From positions 62,001-126,000 of the forward strand of contig JACKPZ010000005.1 of the NCBI GenBank assembly GCA_024233135.1: a stretch of DNA of 64,000 nt, written 5' to 3'. Below the pieces are notes generated by a model that was given only the letters and a program-made list of their open reading frames with translations, was not told the DNA's origin and made no database searches. Origin of the DNA: Akkermansiaceae bacterium. GTDB lineage: Bacteria; Verrucomicrobiota; Verrucomicrobiia; Verrucomicrobiales; Akkermansiaceae. Positions 6,376 through 14,583 of the stretch are shown here, piece after piece (within the stretch, counting starts at the first letter, position 1; each line of letters starts with the position of its first letter). Made by a program: the position numbers and the translations under genes.

Positions 6376-9300
6376 CTACGTTTTCGGGGCGCGGCGTTTT
6401 CTGGCGGGTTTCGGCGATGTGCCTGAGAGTTGGCCTGCGAGGGCGGCTTCGAGGAATGGCGCGGTGCGGGATCTCTTCGATGTCGCGATTTTCTCCGGCG
6501 TTCCCTGGGCGACGATGCTGCCGCCGGCGTCGCCGGCTTCGGGGCCGAGGTCGAGGATCCAATCGGCCTCGGCGGCGACGGCCATGTGGTGCTCGATGAC
6601 GACGACGGTGTGTCCTTCATCGACGAGGCGGTGGAGGATGTCGATGAGGCGTTTGATATCCTCGAGGTGGAGGCCGACGGTGGGTTCCTCGATGAGATAG
6701 AGATTGTGCGACGCGCGGCCGGAGAGGGCGGCGCGTACGGAGCGGCCCTTGATGAGTTCGGAAACGAGCTTGATGCGCTGCGCCTCGCCGCCGGACAGGG
6801 TGGGCGAAGGCTGGCCGAGCTGGAGATAGCCGAGGCCGGTGTCCGCCATGAGTTGGAGGGGCGCGGCGATGCGCGGCTGGGATTCGAAGAAGGTCGAGGC
6901 CTCGTCGATGGTCATGGCGAGCACTTCGCCGATGTTCTTGTCGCGGAAGGTGACTTCCAGGGTCGCCTCGTTGTAGCGTGCGCCGTTGCACGACTCGCAG
7001 TGAACCCAGGTGGGCGGGAGGAAATCCATCTCAAGTTTCACGCGGCCGTTGCCCTTGCACTCGGAGCAGCGGCCGCCCTCGGTGTTGAACGAGAAGCGGG
7101 AGGCGTCGAAGCCGCGCATCCGCGCCTCGGGAAGCTGGGCGAAGAGCGCGCGGATGTGATCGAAGACCTTCACATACGTCGCCGGGCATGAGCGCGAGGT
7201 CTTGCCGATGGGCGATTGATCAACCTCGTAACATGCCTTGAGGTTTTCGAAACCGGAGGCGGACCGGAACGGCGCGTCCTTCTTCGGTTTCTTCTTCCCC
7301 TGCGTGGCGGCGACGGCGACGCACTGGTGCATGAGCGTCGACTTGCCGGATCCGGAGATGCCGGTGAGCACGGTGAGGCGCGCGAGCGGGATCGCCGCGT
7401 CGATCCCTCGCAGGTTGTTCACCCGGCAGCCGGAGACGGTGAGGAACGGATGCTCCTTCGGGACGGGACGGCGTTCTCCACGGGTCGGATGCACCAGCGG
7501 GTGGGAGAGCGCGCGGAGTGTCGGAGACAAAGTGCCGAGTGATCGGTGATCCGTGATCCGTGGGGAGCTGGCGCGCTTGGTCCTGGGCTTCTTCTTTTTC
7601 TGATCACTGATCACTGGTGACGGATCACTTGGCACTTCCGGCGGCGGGCCTTGATAGACGACTTCACCCCCGAGCCGGCCCGCGGCCGGACCGAGGTCGA
7701 TGAGGTGGTCGGCGGCGGCGATGGTGTCCTCGTCGTGCTCGACAACGAGAAGCGAGTTGCCGTGGTCGCGGAGGCCGATGAGGGTGTGGAGCAGCGCGGC
7801 GTTGTCGCGCGGGTGGAGGCCGATGGTGGGCTCGTCGAGAACGTAGAGCACGCCGCGGAGGTTGGAACCGAGCTGGGCGGCGAGCCGGATGCGCTGGGAT
7901 TCGCCGCCGGAGAGCGTGTTTCCGGAGCGGTTGAGCTGGAGGTATCCCAGGCCGACCTCGCCGAGGAAGGAGAGCCGCTGGCTGATCTCCGGAAGGATGT
8001 CACGGGCGATGAGGGCGTCGCGTTTTCCGGAAAACCGGAGTTTGGAGAAGTGATCCGCGGCGTGGGAGATGGTGAATCCGGAAAGCTCCGAGATGGAGAG
8101 GGACGGCAATTCGGATTGCGGCTTGCCGCGTGCGGATTGGTTGGATGTGAGGCGGACGGACGCGGCGGTGGGGTTGAGGCGGGTGCCCTGGCAGTCGGGA
8201 CAGGTGACGAGTTCCTCATCGTCCATGCGCTCGAGGGAGCGGTCGGCATCGATCTCGGCGGCGAGCACCGAGTCGAAGCGCGAGGTGTCGAGGGCGCGGC
8301 GGCGTTTCGGCACCCGGCCGTGGCCGCGGCACCCGGTGCACCAGCCGTGCGGCGAGTTGAACGAGAACAACCGGGGATCGAGCGGCTCGAAGGAGCGGCT
8401 GCACGACGGACAAGCGGAGTGGGTGGACAGGATGATGAATTTCTTGTCGCTGGTGAAGAGCTTGAGCACGCCTTTGCCGATCTCCAGTGCGCGGGAGATG
8501 GAGGTGCCGAGTGATCGGTGATCAGTGATCGGTGATGGCTTCGCGCCTTTCACCTTCCCACCGGTCACCTCGCCCACGACGACATCGATATCATGTTCCT
8601 TGAACCGTTCGAGGCGGGTGAAACCTTCGGCGTCCTTGAACTGCTTGTCGACGAGGAGGCGGGTGAATCCGTGTTTGAGGGCCCACGCGGCAACCTCGGT
8701 ATGATATCCTTTTTTGCCGCGGATGACGGGGGCGAGGATGGTGACGGATCCGTTTTTGAGATGCCCGCGGATGGCGTTCTCGATGGCTGCGATGGACTGC
8801 TGCTCGACGGGGACCTGGCAGTCCGGGCAGTGGAGCGTGCCGAGTTTCGAATAGAGCAGGCGGATGAAGTTCCACAGCTCGGTGATGGTGGCGACGGTGG
8901 ACTTGCCGCCGCCTTGGGAGACGCGCTGCTCGATGGCGACGGTGGGCGGAAGGCCCTGGAGTTGGTCGATCTCGGGTTTCTCCAACTGCTCGGCGAACTG
9001 CCGGGCGTAGGCCGACATCGAGTCGAGGAAACGGCGCTGGCCCTCGGCGAAGAGGATGTCGAAAGCGAGGGTGGACTTGCCGGATCCCGACAGGCCGGAG
9101 ATGACGACAAACTGGTCGCGCGGGATGTCGAGCGAGATGTTCTTGAGATTGTGGTGGCGGGCGCCACGGAGCGAGATTGCGGATGGGGGAGTGTGAATCC
9201 CGGATTTGGAGGCTGCGCGGCGTTTGGAGGAGCGGGTGGCAGGAGTGTCACCCTCCCCAAGCGCGCGCTTGAGATAGGTGGCGGTGGGGGAGTCGAGTTT

Positions 9301-12201
9301 GGCGACGTCTTCCGGTGTGCCGGATGCGACGAGCCGGCCGCCGTGTTTGCCGGCATCGGGACCGAGGTCGAGGATCCAGTCGGCCGACTTGATGACCTCG
9401 AAGTTGTGTTCGATGACGAGGAGCGAGTGGCCGGCGTCGACGAGTTTCTGGAAGACGGAAAGGAGGCGCTCGATGTCGGTGAAGTGGAGCCCGGTGGTTG
9501 GCTCGTCGAGGATGAGCAGGCGGTTCTGAAGAGATGATGTGGCGAGGATCTGGCAGAGCTTGAGCCGCTGCGACTCGCCGCCGGACAGGGTGTTGAGCGG
9601 CTGGCCGAGCCGGAGGTAGCCGAGTCCGACCTCGAGCAAGGGCTCGATGGACGCATGGATCTGCTCGATCAACCAGAGTTCCTTGCGGGTGTGGCCGGGT
9701 TGGCGGGCGAACACGGTGGCGACGTCGGATGCGCAGAGGTCGAGCACGTCGGCGATGTTGCGGCCGTTCCACAGGTAGTCGAGGGTCGATGGCTTGTAGC
9801 GTTTCCCCTCGCAGTCCGGGCAGGTGACATAGACATCGGAGAGGAACTGCATCTCGACTTTCTCGAAACCGTTTCCGGCGCAGCGGTCGCAACGACCGTC
9901 GCCGGAGTTGAACGAGAAGAAACCGGGTTTGAGGCCGGCCGCCTTGGCGGCGTCCGTCTCGCAGAAGAGCTGGCGGATGGGCTCGAAGGCCCCGAGGAAA
10001 ACCGCCGGCGTCGAACGCGGGGTGCGCGCGACGGCGGATTGATCGACCAGTTCGACGGAGCGGATGTGTTCGGCCCCCGAGAGCGACTTGAGAGGGGCGG
10101 GATCTTCCTCGGTCTCGATGCCGAAGTGGCGGGCGAGATTCAGATAGATGACGTCGTGGGCGAACGTCGACTTGCCGGAACCGGAAACGCCGGTGATGCA
10201 AACGAAGCGACCGAGCGGAATGTCGGCGTCGAGTTTCTTCAGGTTGTGCCTCGAAGCTCCGCGGATGGACAGCGTGTGTTCGGCGACGGGACGGCGGGTC
10301 GTCGGAACCGGGATGGAGCGGGTGCCGGAGAGCCAGGGAAGAGTGCCGGGTGGAAGCGAAGTGCCGAGTGCCGAGTGAGAAGTGGGAAGTGGAGGCTTTG
10401 CGCCTTTCTTCTTGCTGAACACTGTGGACTGAACACTCGCAAACTCCGCCGCAGGCGGTCCCTGATAGATGATCTCGCCGCCGAAGCTGCCGGCGGCGGG
10501 ACCGAGGTCGACGAGGTGGTCGGCGGCTCTCATGACGGTTTCCTCGTGTTCGACGACGACGAGGGTGTTGCCCTTGTCGCGAAGTCCGTGCATGACACCG
10601 ACGAGCCGGTCGATGTCGCGGGCGTGGAGACCGACGGTCGGTTCGTCGAGGACGAAAAGGGTGCCGGTGAGGGAGGCGCCGAGACAGGTGGTGAGGTTGA
10701 CGCGCTCGACCTCGCCCCCGGAGAGCGTGCGGGTGGGGCGGTCGAGCGTGAGATATCCAAGGCCGACCTCGTCGAGATAGGTGAGGCGGGAGGTGATTTC
10801 GGTGAGGACAAGGTGGAGGGTGGGATCGGACGACTGCGGATTGCGGATCGTCGATCGCAGATGGGAGAACCAGGGGAGCAGGTCGGAGACGGGGAGGAGC
10901 CAGAGGTCGGGCAGGGATCTGCCGTCGATCTTGAAGCAGAGGGACTCGGGTTGCAGTCGTTTGCCGCGGCAGGCGGAGCAGGTGGTGTAGGAACGGAAGC
11001 GGGAGAGGAAGACACGGACGTGCATCTTGTAGGCCTTCGTTTCCAGCCAGTCGAAGAAACCGCGCACGCCATACCACTCGCCGGAGCGCCAGATGTCCTC
11101 AAGTTGTTCGAGGGTGAGTTCGCGGTCGCCATGGTCGCCGTAGTAGATCCAGTCCTGCTCGTCATCCGTCAGGTCCTCCCACGGGGTCCGGATGTCGATG
11201 CCGCGTTCCTTGCAGCAGCGGACGAGGTCGCGCTGGCACTCGTCGCCGCGCTCGCCTTGAAAGGGCTTGATGGCACCGCCTGCGATCGAGAGAGAGGGGT
11301 CGGGAACGGCTTTGGACAGATCGATGCCGATGACGCGGCCGAATCCGCGGCACTTCGGGCAGGCGCCGAGCGGGTTGTTGAAGGAGAACAGACCGGGCGT
11401 GGGCGCGCGGAGGGTGAACCCCGTGGCGGGATTGGTCCAGGTGGTGGTGAAGGACTTGGAGAGGGCGGATTGTGGATCCTGGATGGTGGCGTGGCCTTTG
11501 CCGAAGTGGAAGGCGGCCTCGAGCGCTTCGAGCAGGCGGGTGGAGTTCGCCTTGGTGACCTTGAGCCGGTCTTGAAGAATGTGCGCCGCGCCGCGGAGCT
11601 TGAGGTCGGGCCGGGGTTCGTCGGTGCGGACGACTTCGCCCTCGTGGAGGATGCGGAGATATCCCTGCTGATTGAGGAAAGCGAAGAGTTCCCCGGTTTT
11701 CGTATCCTCCGGAAGGGGAATGGGAAAGGTGACGTAAACGGTTTCACCGGGCCGTTCCTCCATCGCCCACTTCGCCGCGGACTCGGGGGAGTCCGGTTGG
11801 AACACCTCGCCGGTGGCGGGGTCGTGGGCCTTGGCGAGGCGCGGATAGAGGAGCTTCAGGTAGTCGTTGAGCTCGGTGAGCGTGCCGACCGTCGAGCGGG
11901 TGGTGCGGACGTGGTTCTTCTGCTCGATGGCGATGGCGGGAGGGATCCCCTCGATGGAATCGACCTCGGGTTTGTCCATGCGGTCGAAGAACTGCCGGAC
12001 GTACGGCGAGAACGTTTCCACATAGCGCCTCTGGCCTTCCGCGTAGAGCGTGTGGAACGCGAGCGAGGACTTGCCGGAGCCGGACGGGCCGGTGACGACG
12101 GTGAGTTTCCCGAGCGGGATCTCAAGGTCGAGATTCCGCAGGTTGTGCTGGCGGCAGCCGTGGATGCGGATGGCTTCGGGGCGGGACTTCTGGGGAGGCA
12201 C
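6376..12201 (-). CDS. uvrA: Giant tandem UvrA (two full UvrA units in one chain)
   Basis: A 1,941-residue excinuclease ABC subunit A homologue, about twice the usual ~940. UvrA finds bulky DNA damage in nucleotide excision repair and loads UvrB. Four ATP-binding cassettes are visible: Walker A GPSGSGKSS (residue 38), GVSGSGKST (~669), GLSGSGKST (~1035) and GISGSGKST (~1612), each later followed by LSGGE (about 497, 873, 1430, 1800). Both halves keep the DNA-binding zinc module: CDRCAGNG...CPDCEG in half 1 and CSECKGNG...CESCNG in half 2. Each half opens with the UvrA-like H/HHNL(R/K)N motif. Linkers contain simple-repeat insertions (for example ITDHRSLGT twice). A canonical UvrA dimer has four cassettes, so this chain could be a built-in dimer. 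It sits alone, without uvrB or uvrC. Confidence 0.93.
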   Translation of the reverse strand: MPPQKSRPEAIRIHGCRQHNLRNLDLEIPLGKLTVVTGPSGSGKSSLAFHTLYAEGQRRYVETFSPYVRQFFDRMDKPEVDSIEGIPPAIAIEQKNHVRTTRSTVGTLTELNDYLKLLYPRLAKAHDPATGEVFQPDSPESAAKWAMEERPGETVYVTFPIPLPEDTKTGELFAFLNQQGYLRILHEGEVVRTDEPRPDLKLRGAAHILQDRLKVTKANSTRLLEALEAAFHFGKGHATIQDPQSALSKSFTTTWTNPATGFTLRAPTPGLFSFNNPLGACPKCRGFGRVIGIDLSKAVPDPSLSIAGGAIKPFQGERGDECQRDLVRCCKERGIDIRTPWEDLTDDEQDWIYYGDHGDRELTLEQLEDIWRSGEWYGVRGFFDWLETKAYKMHVRVFLSRFRSYTTCSACRGKRLQPESLCFKIDGRSLPDLWLLPVSDLLPWFSHLRSTIRNPQSSDPTLHLVLTEITSRLTYLDEVGLGYLTLDRPTRTLSGGEVERVNLTTCLGASLTGTLFVLDEPTVGLHARDIDRLVGVMHGLRDKGNTLVVVEHEETVMRAADHLVDLGPAAGSFGGEIIYQGPPAAEFASVQSTVFSKKKGAKPPLPTSHSALGTSLPPGTLPWLSGTRSIPVPTTRRPVAEHTLSIRGASRHNLKKLDADIPLGRFVCITGVSGSGKSTFAHDVIYLNLARHFGIETEEDPAPLKSLSGAEHIRSVELVDQSAVARTPRSTPAVFLGAFEPIRQLFCETDAAKAAGLKPGFFSFNSGDGRCDRCAGNGFEKVEMQFLSDVYVTCPDCEGKRYKPSTLDYLWNGRNIADVLDLCASDVATVFARQPGHTRKELWLIEQIHASIEPLLEVGLGYLRLGQPLNTLSGGESQRLKLCQILATSSLQNRLLILDEPTTGLHFTDIERLLSVFQKLVDAGHSLLVIEHNFEVIKSADWILDLGPDAGKHGGRLVASGTPEDVAKLDSPTATYLKRALGEGDTPATRSSKRRAASKSGIHTPPSAISLRGARHHNLKNISLDIPRDQFVVISGLSGSGKSTLAFDILFAEGQRRFLDSMSAYARQFAEQLEKPEIDQLQGLPPTVAIEQRVSQGGGKSTVATITELWNFIRLLYSKLGTLHCPDCQVPVEQQSIAAIENAIRGHLKNGSVTILAPVIRGKKGYHTEVAAWALKHGFTRLLVDKQFKDAEGFTRLERFKEHDIDVVVGEVTGGKVKGAKPSPITDHRSLGTSISRALEIGKGVLKLFTSDKKFIILSTHSACPSCSRSFEPLDPRLFSFNSPHGWCTGCRGHGRVPKRRRALDTSRFDSVLAAEIDADRSLERMDDEELVTCPDCQGTRLNPTAASVRLTSNQSARGKPQSELPSLSISELSGFTISHAADHFSKLRFSGKRDALIARDILPEISQRLSFLGEVGLGYLQLNRSGNTLSGGESQRIRLAAQLGSNLRGVLYVLDEPTIGLHPRDNAALLHTLIGLRDHGNSLLVVEHDEDTIAAADHLIDLGPAAGRLGGEVVYQGPPPEVPSDPSPVISDQKKKKPRTKRASSPRITDHRSLGTLSPTLRALSHPLVHPTRGERRPVPKEHPFLTVSGCRVNNLRGIDAAIPLARLTVLTGISGSGKSTLMHQCVAVAATQGKKKPKKDAPFRSASGFENLKACYEVDQSPIGKTSRSCPATYVKVFDHIRALFAQLPEARMRGFDASRFSFNTEGGRCSECKGNGRVKLEMDFLPPTWVHCESCNGARYNEATLEVTFRDKNIGEVLAMTIDEASTFFESQPRIAAPLQLMADTGLGYLQLGQPSPTLSGGEAQRIKLVSELIKGRSVRAALSGRASHNLYLIEEPTVGLHLEDIKRLIDILHRLVDEGHTVVVIEHHMAVAAEADWILDLGPEAGDAGGSIVAQGTPEKIATSKRSRTAPFLEAALAGQLSGTSPKPARKRRAPKT
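7529..7638. repeat. Simple repeats translated inside uvrA (copy 1)
   Basis: GTGCCGAGTGATCGGTGATC (7532-7551) runs on into CCGTGATCCGTGG. About 50 bp later come TGATCACTGATCACTGGTGA (7601-7620) and CGGATCACTTGGCACTT. These are imperfect repeats of GTGATCNG and its complement, read in frame as part of a linker between the third and fourth ATPase cassettes. Confidence 0.7.
8504..8537. repeat. Simple repeats translated inside uvrA (copy 2)
   Basis: GTGCCGAGTGATCGGTGATC at 8504-8523 is identical to 7532-7551 and is followed by AGTGATCGGTGATGG. Both copies encode ITDHRSLGT on the minus strand, so the same filler repeat has entered the gene twice in the same frame and orientation. Confidence 0.7.
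10340..10440. repeat. Simple repeats translated inside uvrA (copy 3)
   Basis: AAGTGCCGAGTGCCGAGTGA then GAAGTGGGAAGTGG, followed near 10420-10440 by ACTGTGGACTGAACACTCG. These encode the poorly conserved linker with HSALGTSLPPG between the first and second cassettes. The GTGCCGAGTG unit is shared with copies 1 and 2. Confidence 0.65.
10830..10863. repeat. Simple repeats translated inside uvrA (copy 4)
   Basis: CGACTGCGGATTGCGGATCG followed by TCGATCGCAGATGG, an imperfect GCGGATTGCGGATC repeat translated as STIRNPQSS. The closest relative seen outside a gene is the GCAATCCGCAATCTGAAATC block at 60430-60468. Confidence 0.55.
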
Positions 12202-12254
12202 GCGCGCAGCTTAGGCGGGAAAACCGGACGCGCCAGCGGAAGTCTCACGGACGA

Positions 12255-14078
12255 TCATTCGTCGTCCTCTTCCCCCTCCTCGTCTTCGTCATCGACGTCA
12301 TCGACGATGCCGATGAACTCCTCTTCCTCGATCTCCTTCTCGTCGGGAAGCACGATGCCGATGAAATACCGCGGACTTTTTTTCGCACGGTCGATCTCCT
12401 GCTGAAGCAGGGTGACGGCATCGGGATCTTCGGCCGCGTCGAGGCGGTCGATCTGAAGGCGGATTCCGAGTTGGTATTTCTCGCCGAGTTCGTTCATCCC
12501 GGTGGAGAAGGCCTCATCGATGAGGGCCTGGCGGTCGAAGTAGTTGCGTTGGACGGTTTCGATGTTGCGGACTCCGGCAATGTCCTTCGGAACTCCGGGC
12601 GGGATGCGGCCGTTCATGCGGCGCCAATCGGACACGGCGGCGGCGACGGCGTCGTTCGCCTCGTCACGCGCTTGCTTGAAGGACATCTCCTTGATCTCGC
12701 GCGCCGCGTCGTTCTTGAAGGATGTGAGGTTTGCCTCGAGCGCTTGATCACGCTTGCCGGCGATCTCCTCCGCGGAGGAGGTCATGATGCGCTTCGCCCT
12801 GGAGAGGAAACCATCAACATCGAAGATGGGTTTCAGAGCGACTTCCTCCTCCTCATGGTCGCCGGGATCGGGGTCCGCCTGCTCCTCGTTGTCGTTCATC
12901 GTGCTGTCGACGACCGGCTGGTCGGGCGTGTCACCGCTGTCCGCGGTGTCGTCGTCATGCGTGTTGACCGGCGGAGCGACGGGCTTGTCCGGAACCGGCG
13001 AGGGAGCGGGAGCGACGTCCGGAACATCCGTCGTCGTCGTATCCGCGGGGGGCGCTGGATCCACTGGCTTGCTTTTGTGAAGCACGATGAAACCGCCGAC
13101 GCCCGCGAGAAGCAGGACGATGAGGATGACGGGCAGCGGGGAGGATTTTCTCACCGGCACGGACGGATGCGGGTGGAAGGGCTGGGGGGCCGGCAGGCTG
13201 CGGCCGGCCGGACGCGCGACCTTGGCGGGACGCGCTGCCGCCGTCTGGAGGAGCCGCGGTCCGGGGCTGGTGGCGATCTTGCGGAGTTCCTCGGAGATCT
13301 CGGCGGCACTCGCGTAGCGGTTGGCCGGATTCGGATCGGTGGCGCGGCGGACGACGACGTCGAAACGCGGATCGCATTGGATGATGGCGGACGGAGTCCT
13401 CGGATCATCGGCCGGCAGGCGGCCGGTGAGCAATTCGTGGAGCATCACGCCGACGGAGAAGATGTCCGCCCGGTGGTCGACATTCTGCGGGTTGTTGACG
13501 ACTTCGGGCGCTGTGTAGTGGGGCGTGCCGAAGATTTCCTCGCCTTCCCCCGCTTTGTTCTCAACCGGACGGGCGAGTCCGAAGTCGCCGATTTTGGGCT
13601 CGGCGTGGAGGTCGAGCAGGATGTTGGCGGGCTTGATGTCGCGGTGGATGATGCCGTGCTGGTGGGCGTGGGCCAGGCCGCCGCAGATGCCAGAGATGAG
13701 CCGGACCGTCTCGCCGGGATCGATGGCGGTGCCGTGGGCCGAGTGGAAGAGCGACTGGCCGGGCACATACTCCATGATGATGTAGAGCATGCCGTTGACG
13801 TCGCCGAAATCATAGACGCCGATGAGATTCGGGTGGTTCAGGCGGGCCATCGCCTTGGCCTCGGTTTCGAAGCCGGCGCGGAACGACTCGTCGTTGCCGA
13901 ACTCGCGAGGCAGGATTTTGATGGCGACCTCGCGGTCGAGCGAGCGCTGGATGGCCGCGTAGACGGCACCCATGCCGCCACAGGCGATGAGACCCTCGAA
14001 TTCGTAGCCGGGGAACAGGCCGGCGAGTTCGTCCAGTTCGGGGGCGACGAATGGGGTGGCTTCCTGGTTTTCGCTCAT
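12255..14078 (-). CDS. Membrane-anchored Ser/Thr protein kinase (PknB/Hanks type)
   Basis: A 607-residue protein that phosphorylates Ser/Thr on target proteins. The kinase domain (about residues 24-270) has all the key residues: glycine loop IACGGMGAVY (31-40), VAIK with Lys54, HRDIKPANILL with catalytic Asp147 and Asn152, DFGLA with Asp165, and the APEVV motif. A Pro-rich linker leads to one membrane helix (LPVILIVLLLAGVGGFIVLH, about 315-334), followed by an acidic Pro/Asp-rich stalk and a helical C-terminal domain that should lie outside the membrane. This outer helical domain is similar to that of the pseudokinase at 14584-17157 (both contain an aligned KR-x3-LE-x-N element). The acidic tail (EEEEFIGIVDDVDDEDEEGE) is unusual. 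Confidence 0.92.
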   Translation of the reverse strand: MSENQEATPFVAPELDELAGLFPGYEFEGLIACGGMGAVYAAIQRSLDREVAIKILPREFGNDESFRAGFETEAKAMARLNHPNLIGVYDFGDVNGMLYIIMEYVPGQSLFHSAHGTAIDPGETVRLISGICGGLAHAHQHGIIHRDIKPANILLDLHAEPKIGDFGLARPVENKAGEGEEIFGTPHYTAPEVVNNPQNVDHRADIFSVGVMLHELLTGRLPADDPRTPSAIIQCDPRFDVVVRRATDPNPANRYASAAEISEELRKIATSPGPRLLQTAAARPAKVARPAGRSLPAPQPFHPHPSVPVRKSSPLPVILIVLLLAGVGGFIVLHKSKPVDPAPPADTTTTDVPDVAPAPSPVPDKPVAPPVNTHDDDTADSGDTPDQPVVDSTMNDNEEQADPDPGDHEEEEVALKPIFDVDGFLSRAKRIMTSSAEEIAGKRDQALEANLTSFKNDAAREIKEMSFKQARDEANDAVAAAVSDWRRMNGRIPPGVPKDIAGVRNIETVQRNYFDRQALIDEAFSTGMNELGEKYQLGIRLQIDRLDAAEDPDAVTLLQQEIDRAKKSPRYFIGIVLPDEKEIEEEEFIGIVDDVDDEDEEGEEDDE

Positions 14079-14197
14079 GTGCCTGCGGGGTCGGCCGTTC
14101 GACAGGCCGCGTGAGGAGTATATTCCCGGGCCGTCCGGTTCAAGGGCAATGCGATGCGCGCTTGCCCGCCCGGCCGGGATGTCCGAAACGGAGGGCG

Positions 14198-14572
14198 ATG
14201 ACCGAAGCGGATGTGATCAAGACGTGCGGAGAACAGGGGATCCGCAACATGGTGGCGGCATTTTACCGCAGGGTGCGCGGGGATGATCTGCTCGGGCCGA
14301 TGTATCCCGCCGACGATTGGGAGGGGGCCGAGCAGCGCCTCGCGGGCTTCTTGCTGTTTCGTCTCGGCGCCTCGACAAGATATGTCGAGGAGCGCGGACA
14401 TCCGCGGTTGAGGATGCGGCACATGCCGTTCCGGATCGGCGAAGCGGAGCGCGACCGCTGGCTGGAGCTCATGAAAGCGGCGATGGAGGAAGCCGGGACT
14501 CCGGCGGACGCGCGGGTGTTTCTGGATCCGTTTTTCGAACAGGTCGCTGATTTCATGCGCAACCACGGCTGA
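14198..14572 (+). CDS. Truncated hemoglobin (group 2-like)
   Basis: A 124-residue globin of the 2-on-2 fold, which binds heme and small gases (O2, NO). Visible features: FYRRVRGDDLLGPMYP at the B/C region, the EQRLAGFLLFRLGAS E-helix segment, RHMPFRIGEAERDRWLELM where the His of RHMPF is the likely proximal heme ligand, and FLDPFFEQVADFMRN at the C-terminus. The start at 14198 follows GGAGGG. The gene lies on the plus strand between two minus-strand kinase genes, with a ~120 bp divergent promoter region shared with the upstream kinase. Confidence 0.88.
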   Translation: MTEADVIKTCGEQGIRNMVAAFYRRVRGDDLLGPMYPADDWEGAEQRLAGFLLFRLGASTRYVEERGHPRLRMRHMPFRIGEAERDRWLELMKAAMEEAGTPADARVFLDPFFEQVADFMRNHG

Positions 14573-14583
14573 GAGGCCGCCGC

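Noticed and set aside
9655..12405. Long plus-strand frame of 916 codons opposite uvrA
   Set aside because: It is the mirror of the third-position GC bias of uvrA. Its protein is Glu/Gly/Ala-rich without domains and the minus strand encodes clear UvrA motifs.
12471..14114. 547-codon plus-strand frame opposite the Ser/Thr kinase
   Set aside because: Same GC-bias shadow. Kinase motifs on the minus strand are complete and the plus frame has no domain.
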